This document shows, one piece after another, positions 1 to 6,130 of a stretch of DNA of 10,045 bases (positions within the stretch are counted from its first letter, which is position 1; every line of letters starts with the position of its first letter). The stretch lies in the NCBI GenBank assembly GCA_023387935.1, contig JAEWHG010000071.1, positions 1 through 10,045 of the forward strand, read 5' to 3'. The position numbers and the translations under genes were made by a program. Below the pieces are notes generated by a model. The model ran no database searches. It was not told where the DNA came from and saw nothing but the letters and a program-made list of their open reading frames with translations. Origin of the DNA: Bacillota bacterium (GTDB taxonomy: Bacteria > Bacillota > Clostridia > Peptostreptococcales > Natronincolaceae).

Positions 1-214
1 GCGATGGGTTACCAGTTGAAAAAGCATTGAATATTTCATTTTTAAGATCCGAATCGATGAGATAAGAATCCTCTTTTAATTTAGATTTAGATATATATAA
101 TTTTTTTTCAATAGATCCTTTTTTTAAATCTTTTGGTTTCATAAATGTCAATAAAGCTGATTCCTTACCATTATTTAAGTCTTTTAATAAATTTTCATAA
201 ATATTTTCAAACAT
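1..214 (-). CDS. XdhC/CoxI-like protein, N-terminal part (runs off the left edge)
   Basis: An open frame of 71 codons reads leftward from ATG at 214-212 with no stop before the window edge, so the gene is partial. A GGTGA ribosome site lies about 9 bases upstream of the ATG. The visible protein begins MFENIYENLLKDLNNGKESA and continues with a short beta-like stretch (LLTFMKP) and a lysine-rich segment. It ends near FNAFSTGNPS. This layout (helix, then an ALLTF-type strand, then a KKGSIEKK-like segment) resembles the N-terminus of XdhC/CoxI proteins, which help load or sulfurate the molybdenum cofactor of xanthine dehydrogenase-type enzymes. The assignment rests on resemblance only. The NAD-binding C-terminal half that would settle it lies outside the window. 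A nearby pterin enzyme makes the role plausible. It could also be an unrelated hypothetical protein. Confidence 0.55.
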   Translation of the reverse strand, partial: MFENIYENLLKDLNNGKESALLTFMKPKDLKKGSIEKKLYISKSKLKEDSYLIDSDLKNEIFNAFSTGNPS

Positions 215-268
215 ATTAGATGATCACCCATTTCTATATATTTTTTTAAATAATAAGCATGAGCATAT

Positions 269-294
269 AATTGATTATTATATAACAATCAATT
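269..294. repeat. Inverted repeat AATTGATT-N10-AATCAATT
   Basis: Perfect 8-base arms (269-276 and 287-294) are separated by 10 bases. The repeat lies just downstream of the predicted start of the leftward transcript. It could be a repressor site or a weak leader hairpin. The surrounding DNA is so AT-rich that chance is a real alternative. Confidence 0.35.
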
Positions 295-303
295 TTTAAG
301 TTA

Positions 304-331
304 ATTATACCAGATTTAAAGGTGAAAACAA
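304..331 (-). promoter_or_regulatory. Extended -10 promoter for the leftward XdhC-like gene
   Basis: Read on the minus strand, TTGTTT (331-326) is followed after 16 bases by TATAAT (309-304). The -10 hexamer is preceded by TGG, giving the TGnTATAAT extended -10 form. It would start transcription near 297, leaving a leader of about 80 nt before the ATG at 214. The -35 matches four of six consensus bases; the -10 is perfect. Confidence 0.55.
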
Positions 332-404
332 TGAAAATTTAAAAAAATATTAATATCGCAAGTAATTTTATTTCATAGATTTTACTTTTTAATAATAAGA
401 TATA

Positions 405-433
405 TTGACAAATGATAATTAATTAATTATATT
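405..433 (+). promoter_or_regulatory. Sigma-A-type promoter of the YdhY/AOR operon
   Basis: A perfect TTGACA (405-410) is followed, after an optimal 17-base spacer, by TATATT (428-433), which has one mismatch to consensus. The predicted start is near 440. The leader before the first gene would be about 300 nt. I saw no better promoter between here and 746. Confidence 0.7.
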
Positions 434-441
434 ATAAGTGT

Positions 442-462
442 GATATAAATTTAATTTATATC
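442..462. promoter_or_regulatory. Perfect palindrome at the transcription start; candidate operator
   Basis: GATATAAATT (442-451), a single central T (452) and AATTTATATC (453-462) form a perfect inverted repeat. It begins about two bases after the predicted start of the AOR operon transcript. A repressor bound here would block initiation or early elongation. It does not match a Zur, Fur, PerR or FNR consensus that I know. The arms are AT-rich, but ten matching bases per arm ending in G/C make chance less likely. Confidence 0.5.
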
Positions 463-493
463 CATCATTTAAATTTATACAAATAGCTAAAAA

Positions 494-548
494 CAATTAT
501 TTATACCAAATATGACAAATTTATAATCACTAGTTTGGCTAATAATTG
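494..548 (+). promoter_or_regulatory. Leader stem-loop with an alternative pairing
   Basis: CAATTATT (494-501) pairs with AATAATTG (541-548). Inside it CCAAA (506-510) pairs with TTTGG (534-538), giving a two-part stem with a small internal loop. The same 3' strand can instead pair with an upstream segment: AGCTAAA (485-491) with TTTGGCT (534-540), with one G-U pair. The two folds exclude each other. That is the property of a regulatory leader, though no known riboswitch class is recognised. Confidence 0.4.
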
Positions 549-618
549 TATGATTAAGATAACTTCTTATTCTATTATAGTTTATAATAATTAGTTATTT
601 TCATTATTAAGTTTGAAT

Positions 619-657
619 AAGTATTTATTAATATAAAATTTATTTTTATAAATACTT
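619..657 (+). repeat. AT-only leader inverted repeat (possible weak hairpin)
   Basis: AAGTATTTAT (619-628) and ATAAATACTT (648-657) are perfect 10-base arms around a 19-base loop. T-rich sequence (658-666) follows. With almost no G-C pairs and a large loop it would be a poor terminator. It may form part of the leader fold. Confidence 0.35.
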
Positions 658-670
658 TTAATTTTTCACA

Positions 671-702
671 CTAGTTGGTTTGATAAATAACGAACTAACT
701 AG
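671..702 (+). promoter_or_regulatory. Strong leader hairpin 28 bases upstream of the ribosome site
   Basis: CTAGTTGGTTTG (671-682) pairs with CGAACTAACTAG (691-702) along its full 12 bases around an 8-base A/T loop. Two pairs are G-U wobbles (677/696 and 681/692), so the match fits RNA pairing better than a DNA operator. No U-run follows, so it is not a terminator. It lies between the promoter and the GGGGGGA ribosome site at 731, where it could affect mRNA stability or translation. Confidence 0.55.
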
Positions 703-745
703 AAGTAAATATAGTAGCAAATTTAAATTAGGGGGGAGAGTCCTT

Positions 746-1432
746 ATGTTTGAAAGAGAAATTGAAGATTTTTTAGAAACATTGAGAACTAGAAGAGAAT
801 TTTTAAAGGTTAGTGGAAAAGGTATTGCAGGTATAACTGTTACTGCTTCTGTTCTGAACCTACTAGGATGTTCTAATACTGACGTAAAAGGCGCTACTGC
901 AGCTATAACTGCTAAAGGTATACTTATAGCAGAAAGAAACAAGTGTGTAGGATGTCAAAGATGTGAAATGGTTTGTACAGCATCAAACGACGGAAAAATT
1001 CATCCACTTATTTCTAGAGTAAAGGTAAGTAGAAATTATAATTATGGTACAGAAATAAAAGATGATTACCGTGCTGCTGATGGCTATTATGGTAACTTCC
1101 TTATGACACCAGAAACATGTAAGCAAAGTAGCGAATGCAAAACAGAAAATGGAGAGCCTAAATGTGCAGCTGCCTGTCCAGTAGACGCTATTTCTTTACA
1201 AGAAAAACCATTTGGAGCTTGGACAATTGATGAAAGTAAATGTGTTGGTTGTGGTGCTTGTACAACTGCCTGTCCATGGAATATGCCTACAGTAGATCCA
1301 GAAGATAAAAAATCTACAAAGTGTATTTTATGTGGAGCATGTGCAGAAAACTGTATTACAGGAGCATTAAAAATAATACCTTGGGAAGAAGTAACAGCAG
1401 CAGCAAAAAGAAAAGGATATATTTTTGCATAG
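746..1432 (+). CDS. YdhY-like 4x[4Fe-4S] protein with Tat/lipoprotein leader; electron-transfer subunit of the AOR
   Basis: This 228-residue protein should carry electrons between the downstream pterin enzyme and an unknown partner. The N-terminus has TRREFLK (15-21), a hydrophobic stretch (about 26-40) and LLGC with Cys42: a twin-arginine motif followed by a lipobox. Four ferredoxin-type cysteine groups follow: C67/C70/C73/C77, C125/C131/C140/C144, C166/C169/C172/C176 and C193/C196/C199/C203. From recall, E. coli YdhY has the same plan and the same GKG-AG leader segment, but with RLEFLR rather than twin arginine. Group two is odd: its first two cysteines are five residues apart, not two, and the next gap is also enlarged. 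The start is ATG 746, behind GGGGGGA at 731-737; an upstream TTG at 680 lies inside the 671-702 hairpin and is rejected. The AOR gene follows after 134 bases. Confidence 0.85.
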   Translation: MFEREIEDFLETLRTRREFLKVSGKGIAGITVTASVLNLLGCSNTDVKGATAAITAKGILIAERNKCVGCQRCEMVCTASNDGKIHPLISRVKVSRNYNYGTEIKDDYRAADGYYGNFLMTPETCKQSSECKTENGEPKCAAACPVDAISLQEKPFGAWTIDESKCVGCGACTTACPWNMPTVDPEDKKSTKCILCGACAENCITGALKIIPWEEVTAAAKRKGYIFA

Positions 1433-1448
1433 ATTCATTAATGTTTGT

Positions 1449-1488
1449 CAAATAAGAATTCAATAGGATTGTTTATTATAATTATTTG
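1449..1488 (+). repeat. Weak hairpin candidate between the two AOR operon genes
   Basis: CAAATAA (1449-1455) pairs with TTATTTG (1482-1488), and inside it CAAT (1461-1464) pairs with ATTG (1468-1471) around AGG. It lies in the 134-base gap between the YdhY-like and YdhV-like genes and is not followed by a U-run. It could be an mRNA processing or stability element setting different levels of the two subunits. Chance in AT-rich DNA is an equal explanation. Confidence 0.25.
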
Positions 1489-1566
1489 ATATTCAATAAA
1501 TAAAACATCTGTTAAAACTTAGAGGCTTAAATCTTTATTTTTATTTTATAGATAGGGGGAATAATA

Positions 1567-3669
1567 ATGTCTAAAATTACTGGATGGACAGGAAAGATGT
1601 TAAGAGTAAATCTAACTACAAATAGTATTGTTGTAGAAGATACTATGAAATATACGGATTTTATCGGAGGCGCAGGCTTTGGATATAAGATCATATTCGA
1701 TGAAGTTCCTCAAGGAACAAAGGCATTCGATGAAGCAAATAAAATAGTAATTGGTGTTGGACCTTTTACAGGTGCTGGAGTACCTTGTAGTGGTAGAACA
1801 AATATTACATCACTTTCACCTACGAACCCATATCATGCAGTAACAGATAGCCATATGGGTGGAAACTTTGGACCAATCTTAAAGTTTGCAGGATGGGATG
1901 GTATCATTGTAGAGGGAGCTTCTCAAACACCAGTATGGTTAAAAATTGAAGACGATAAAGTATCTATTGAAGATGCTAGTCATTTATGGGGTAAAGGAAC
2001 TGTTGATACAGAAAAAGCATTACACGATGTTTTAGGCAAAGAAGCCTGTATCGGAGCTATAGGTCAAGCTGGAGAAAATTTAATTAATTTATCTTCTTTC
2101 GTAAACACTGTGAACCATTCTGCTGGTGGACACGGTGGTGTATTCGGTTCTAAAAAATTAAAGGCTATTGGAATTAAAGGAACTGGATCAGTTAAAATTG
2201 CAGAAGGTAAGGCTCAAGAGTGGCTAAAGCTGAATAGATTTATGATGACAGATATTATTGGATCTAACAACCAACACGTTGTACCAAGCACACCTCAGCC
2301 GTGGGCAGAGTATCACTGGACAGGAAGTCGTTGGACAGGACAACCAGGTTTATTCTGGGGAGCAGCTGAGCCACCAGTAGAAACTGGAGAATGTCGTCAA
2401 GGAGATCCAAACACAGTAGGTCTTCGTACACAAAAAGCAATATTTGACTTAGGTGAAGTAGCAGAATCAAGAACAATTAAAATGGGGGGATGTCATTCTT
2501 GTCCTATCCGTTGCCAGTCTAACTTAAAGGTGCCAGAGCTTGAAAAATATGGCTTAACTCCTTATGCAACTAGTACATGTATCGGATTTATTAATCCAGG
2601 TACAGTTATGAATGTGAACTGGACTGGTACAGAACAAGAATTAATAATTAAAAGTTTAGGATCAAGACTTGCAGATGACTACGGTATCTGGAGTAACTAT
2701 GGTCAGTTAGGAAGAGACTTTAGATATATGCTTACTTCTGGTAAGTTTAAAGAAGTTCTTCCAAAAGAAGAATATGATAGTATAGCTTGGGATCAAGCGG
2801 AATCGGGAGACCCTGCATTCTTATTAGAATTCTATAGAAGAATTGCTTTAAAAGAAGGGGAATTCTGGAAGGTAGCACAAGGACCATATTGGTTAGACCA
2901 AGAGTGGAATCTAGGAAAAGAATATTGGGATGGTTCTGGAAACAATATTTGGTCTAAAATGGCATTCCCTAAACACCACAGTAATGAAGCTGGTGCTCAA
3001 GTAGGAGTACTTGTTAACATTATGTTTAACAGAGATGCGAACTCTCATACTCATATGAACTTACTTGATAATGGACTTCCAATTGAAGTTTTAAAAGAAA
3101 TTGTAGCTGAAAAATTTGGTTCAGGAGATGCATTAGATGCTCCAAAGAATTATACACCAATGAATGAGTACAAAGCTAAATTTGCAAAATGGTCATTAGA
3201 TAGAAACTTCCTACACGACTCTATTACATTATGTAACTGGGTATGGCCAATGACAGCTTCTCCTTCTAAGGAAAGAAATTACAGAGGAGATACAGCTTTA
3301 GAGGCTAAATTCTTTAGCTTAGCAACAGGAATTGAAACTTCAGAAGAAGAGTTAGATTTAGCTGCTGAAAGAATTGCTACTATGCATAGAGCATTAACTA
3401 TAAAGAATATGAACACTATAGATATGCGTAACGAACATGATATTATTCCTGAGTGGGCATATATCGATACGAAAAATCCAGATGCAAAACCATTCACAGA
3501 AGGAACAGTTATCATGGATAGAGATGATATGCAATTAGCACTTACAATGTTGTATAAAGAATACGGATGGGATGAAAAAACAGGAGCACCTACAAGAGCT
3601 ACTTTAGAAAGATTAAACTTAAAAGACGTAGCAGACGAATTAGAAAAACTGAACCTACTTCCTAAATAA
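1567..3669 (+). CDS. Aldehyde:ferredoxin oxidoreductase family enzyme, YdhV-like
   Basis: A 700-residue tungsten- or molybdenum-bis-pterin oxidoreductase. The N-terminal AOR domain is clear from GWTGKMLRVNLTT (6-18), FIGGAGFGYKI, GPFTGAGVPCSGR and the HSAGGHGGVFGSKKLKAI pterin-binding region. The [4Fe-4S] ligands expected for the family are C309, C312 and C316 (CHSCPIRC) plus C556 in DSITLC. D551 sits where Pyrococcus AOR has the aspartate of its DxxxxC motif. From recall, E. coli YdhV is also about 700 residues and shares NNxHVVPSTPQ, CHSCPIRC, TLCNWVWPM and DMRNEHD, so this is the YdhV branch rather than classic AOR. The substrate is unknown for that branch. There is no signal peptide, so any export would depend on its partner. 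The start is set by AGGGGGA at 1554-1560, six bases upstream. A strong terminator follows the stop by 23 bases. Confidence 0.93.
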   Translation: MSKITGWTGKMLRVNLTTNSIVVEDTMKYTDFIGGAGFGYKIIFDEVPQGTKAFDEANKIVIGVGPFTGAGVPCSGRTNITSLSPTNPYHAVTDSHMGGNFGPILKFAGWDGIIVEGASQTPVWLKIEDDKVSIEDASHLWGKGTVDTEKALHDVLGKEACIGAIGQAGENLINLSSFVNTVNHSAGGHGGVFGSKKLKAIGIKGTGSVKIAEGKAQEWLKLNRFMMTDIIGSNNQHVVPSTPQPWAEYHWTGSRWTGQPGLFWGAAEPPVETGECRQGDPNTVGLRTQKAIFDLGEVAESRTIKMGGCHSCPIRCQSNLKVPELEKYGLTPYATSTCIGFINPGTVMNVNWTGTEQELIIKSLGSRLADDYGIWSNYGQLGRDFRYMLTSGKFKEVLPKEEYDSIAWDQAESGDPAFLLEFYRRIALKEGEFWKVAQGPYWLDQEWNLGKEYWDGSGNNIWSKMAFPKHHSNEAGAQVGVLVNIMFNRDANSHTHMNLLDNGLPIEVLKEIVAEKFGSGDALDAPKNYTPMNEYKAKFAKWSLDRNFLHDSITLCNWVWPMTASPSKERNYRGDTALEAKFFSLATGIETSEEELDLAAERIATMHRALTIKNMNTIDMRNEHDIIPEWAYIDTKNPDAKPFTEGTVIMDRDDMQLALTMLYKEYGWDEKTGAPTRATLERLNLKDVADELEKLNLLPK

Positions 3670-3692
3670 TCTAATTTTTAATATGATTAATA

Positions 3693-3727
3693 AAAATATA
3701 GAAGAGCCTTAGGCTCTTCTATATTTT
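3693..3727 (+). terminator. Rho-independent terminator of the YdhY/AOR operon
   Basis: A perfect 16-base stem (3693-3708 with 3712-3727) closes a TTA loop. Its GAAGAGCC/GGCTCTTC core is G-C containing, and A-rich and T-rich flanks allow it to work in both directions. It starts 23 bases after the AOR stop codon and separates this operon from the next one. Confidence 0.92.
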
Positions 3728-3836
3728 GTTATATAGGAAAATATAATATTTTAACTATTGATAGAATTTGAAAAAAAGTATAATGTTATTATATTAAATA
3801 ATAATATTTATTACCTAAAATCAAATCGATAAAAAA

Positions 3837-3865
3837 TTGACAAAGTGGCATTTTTGTTCTATTAT
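3837..3865 (+). promoter_or_regulatory. Sigma-A-type promoter of the polyferredoxin-moco-tatC operon
   Basis: A perfect TTGACA (3837-3842), a 17-base spacer and TATTAT (3860-3865, one mismatch) predict a start near 3872, giving a leader of about 78 nt. This gives the second operon its own control although it follows the AOR genes directly. The rest of the 3728-3949 gap shows no gene and no clear operator. Confidence 0.65.
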
Positions 3866-3949
3866 TAAATTAGAAGAAATAAAATAAGATTCGATAATAT
3901 AGTATAATATTTGTTGCAATTCTAATTCTATTTAGAGAGGTGAAATATA

Positions 3950-5038
3950 ATGTTGATGGAATATATACTAGAAAAATTGACAGTGGAGCATTATCCACAT
4001 ATAGAACCTCAAAAGTGCCTTCAACTTAATTTGTCCTCTAATAAATGTACTAAATGCAAAGACACGTGTTCTAAAGCAGCTATAAAATTAGAATCTGATG
4101 CAATTAGTTTTAATAAAAATTTATGTAATAGTTGTGGTATATGTAGAGCTGCATGCCCTACTCAAGCAATTAATATGGGAGGCTTAGGAGAAGAAAATAT
4201 TCTTCGTACGATAAAAGATAAGGACAATATTATATTTTCTTGTTCTAAAAAAGGTGGAAAAGGAACACTAAAATTAACCTGTTTACATGCTTTCCATCCA
4301 GAACTATTAGCTGCACTATTTATTATGCATGAAGATAAATTATTTTATTTTAATACAAGTAGATGTAAAAACTGTGAAATAGTTATGGACAATAGTTCAT
4401 TGTTTTTTGAATCACTTACTAAGGCAGAAAGTTTTGTAAAATCAATTGGAATCAATCCAAAATATGAAATTATTTTTGATGAAGAAAATTTAAATAATTT
4501 ATCTGAGAAAAGTATATCTAGAAGAGATTTATTTTCTTTATTTAGAAAAGAATCTAGCAATGTGGCAACGAACGTAGTAGACACAATAGTTAGCGATAAG
4601 GATAGTTATTTGTCAATCCGAAAAATTTTATTAGATGGAATACAAGGAAAATCAGACTTGCCGAAACATAATTTAATTGGGAATAAGTCTTTATTGAGAA
4701 CTTGGAATATTAATAATAGCTGTAATGGATGTGGGAATTGCAAAACTACTTGTCCATATGAAGCTTGGAAAATTGAAAAGAAAGAAGGGAAATTAAATAT
4801 ATATCATAATGCAGGAAAATGCTATCAATGTGGGAAATGCGTAACTAAGTGTTCTCAAAATGCAATAGAAGAGGGCAATTTAGCAGTAGGAGATTTATAT
4901 ATATATAGTTTAAAAAAACAAGTTCTTTTAACAAAATGTTGTTCCTGCAGTAAAGATTTTATGCCTATTAATGATGAAAAACAGTGTCCGATATGCGATA
5001 AAAAAGAAGCTTTAAGAAATAAGTTAGCTTCTATTTAA
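3950..5038 (+). CDS. Cysteine-rich polyferredoxin with MvhD-like middle segment and zinc ribbon
   Basis: A 362-residue cytoplasmic-looking protein, probably an electron carrier or assembly factor for the pterin enzyme. In order it shows a first ferredoxin pair (C33/C36/C40 with C23 nearby, then C59/C62/C65/C69-P), a middle region with C98, C111, C139 and C142, a second ferredoxin pair (C258/C261/C264/C268-P and C291/C294/C297/C301), and a C-terminal CxxC...CPIC knuckle (C330/C333, C346/C349) like a zinc ribbon. The middle part (C...CLHAFHPELLAAL...C..C) resembles segments in hydrogenase/heterodisulfide-reductase-linked proteins; this is a weak resemblance. SRRDLFSLF near 190 looks like a Tat motif but is internal with no hydrophobic stretch after it. 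GAGAGGTGA at 3935-3942 supports the first ATG. It is first in an operon with the moco-binding and tatC genes. The exact function is not known to me. Confidence 0.8.
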   Translation: MLMEYILEKLTVEHYPHIEPQKCLQLNLSSNKCTKCKDTCSKAAIKLESDAISFNKNLCNSCGICRAACPTQAINMGGLGEENILRTIKDKDNIIFSCSKKGGKGTLKLTCLHAFHPELLAALFIMHEDKLFYFNTSRCKNCEIVMDNSSLFFESLTKAESFVKSIGINPKYEIIFDEENLNNLSEKSISRRDLFSLFRKESSNVATNVVDTIVSDKDSYLSIRKILLDGIQGKSDLPKHNLIGNKSLLRTWNINNSCNGCGNCKTTCPYEAWKIEKKEGKLNIYHNAGKCYQCGKCVTKCSQNAIEEGNLAVGDLYIYSLKKQVLLTKCCSCSKDFMPINDEKQCPICDKKEALRNKLASI

Positions 5039-5097
5039 TACTCTTAATATATTTTTTATATGGATATAGATTGAAACTATTTAGATGAGGTGAGAAA

Positions 5098-6120
5098 ATG
5101 AAGGTAGTAAAAACAGAAGAAGCTATTGGTATGGTTCTAGGGCATGATATTACTGAAATTGTTCCAGGAGAATTTAAGGGAGTAGCATTTAAAAAAGGTC
5201 ATGTTATTCAAGAAAGTGATATAGAAAGATTACTAAGAATAGGGAAAGAGCATATTTATATATTTGAGTTAAATGAAGATGAACTACATGAAGATGAAGC
5301 AGCTATAACATTAGGCAAGCTAATTTGTGGTGAAGGCGTTAAATTTGCTGCACCTAAAGAAGGTAAGATTGATCTGAAGGCAGAATACAATGGACTACTA
5401 AAAATAAATAGGGATTTATTAGATGAAATTAATGACTTAGGTGATATTTGCTTAGCTACAATTCACGGAGATAGAACAATAGAAGAAGATGGACTTATAG
5501 GAGGATGTAGAGTTATTCCTCTTATTATAAAGCGTGAACAAATAGATGCTGCTGAAAAAATGTTAAAAGAACATGGACCTATTTTCCAGGTTAAATCTTT
5601 TAAGGAACTAAATACTGCATTAATCGTTACTGGTAGCGAGGTTTATAAGGGGAGAATAGAAGATAAATTTGGTCCTGTTATTGAGAAAAAATTAGAAGCA
5701 TTTGGAAGTAAGGTCAATTATAAAACTATAGTACCCGATGAGTTAGATACCATTAAAGAAGCTGTAATAAAATATAAAGAAATGGGTGCAGAACTTATTG
5801 TAGTTACTGGAGGTATGTCAGTAGACCCGGATGATAAAACGCCAGGTGCTATTAAGGCCACAGGTGCTAATATTATTTCTTATGGAACCCCTGTTCTTCC
5901 AGGCGCAATGCTTCTTTTTGCTTATTTAGATGGAATTCCAGTTTTCGGTCTTCCTGGATGCGTTATGTTTTCTGCCACTACAGCTTTCGATATTTTACTA
6001 CCGAGAGTTATGGCAGGAGAGAAAATTGTGAGACGTGATATAACAAGAATGGGATATGGTGGACAATGCTTGAAGTGTAAGATTTGCACTTTCCCGAATT
6101 GTCATTTTGGCAAATATTAG
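5098..6120 (+). CDS. Molybdopterin-binding protein (MoeA/MogA fold) with four-cysteine tail
   Basis: A 340-residue protein expected to bind the pterin cofactor and take part in making, holding or delivering it. The N-terminal part (AIGMVLGHDITEIVPGEFKG, 9-28) resembles the substrate-linked region of MoeA-type proteins. The MoCF domain (about 173-310) is marked by VTGSEV (177-182), VTGGMSVDPDDKTPGA (236-251) and GLPGCVMF (284-291), the usual pterin-binding loops. The C-terminus ends CLKCKICTFPNCHFGKY, with C324, C327, C330 and C335, which could hold a metal or iron-sulfur cluster. MoeA and MogA themselves lack such a tail. GAGGTGAG at 5087-5094 sets the start. The gene follows the polyferredoxin by 59 bases without a terminator, and tatC begins 10 bases after its stop. 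It could serve tungsten rather than molybdenum; the sequence cannot tell. Confidence 0.85.
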   Translation: MKVVKTEEAIGMVLGHDITEIVPGEFKGVAFKKGHVIQESDIERLLRIGKEHIYIFELNEDELHEDEAAITLGKLICGEGVKFAAPKEGKIDLKAEYNGLLKINRDLLDEINDLGDICLATIHGDRTIEEDGLIGGCRVIPLIIKREQIDAAEKMLKEHGPIFQVKSFKELNTALIVTGSEVYKGRIEDKFGPVIEKKLEAFGSKVNYKTIVPDELDTIKEAVIKYKEMGAELIVVTGGMSVDPDDKTPGAIKATGANIISYGTPVLPGAMLLFAYLDGIPVFGLPGCVMFSATTAFDILLPRVMAGEKIVRRDITRMGYGGQCLKCKICTFPNCHFGKY

Positions 6121-6130
6121 GAGGGTTGTT

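Larger units (their letters stand above)
215..745. other. Long AT-rich divergent intergenic region (no gene seen)
   Basis: These 531 bases separate the leftward XdhC-like gene from the rightward YdhY/AOR operon. I found no convincing small gene: stops are dense in all frames and no ribosome site precedes a usable start. The region holds a promoter for each direction, inverted repeats at 269-294 and 442-462, and three leader hairpin candidates at 494-548, 619-657 and 671-702. The heptamer ATTTATA recurs at 454, 473, 499 and 519. Each element is listed separately. Confidence 0.8.

Noticed and set aside
269..294. FNR/CRP site (TTGAT...ATCAA)
   Set aside because: The half-sites are 12 bases apart, whereas FNR sites need about 4.
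619..666. Terminator (attenuator) upstream of the YdhY-like gene
   Set aside because: The stem is almost all A-T with a 19-base loop and the following T-rich stretch is interrupted.
680..745. TTG start extending the YdhY-like protein by 22 residues
   Set aside because: No ribosome site precedes it, it begins inside the 671-702 hairpin, and ATG 746 has GGGGGGA at good spacing and gives a proper Tat leader.
440..745. Known Moco/Tuco riboswitch in the AOR leader
   Set aside because: The leader is too AT-rich and I cannot place the conserved core; an Rfam search would decide.
658..942. Minus-strand 94-residue protein over the YdhY-like start
   Set aside because: It is the complement of the leader and the Tat signal region; no ribosome site or family match.
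4514..4540. SRRDLFSLF in the polyferredoxin as a Tat signal
   Set aside because: It is internal (about residue 190) and not followed by a hydrophobic segment.
6107..6130. TTG start for TatC
   Set aside because: It lies inside the moco-binding gene; ATG 6131 has AGGAGGG five bases upstream and gives the normal TatC N-terminus.
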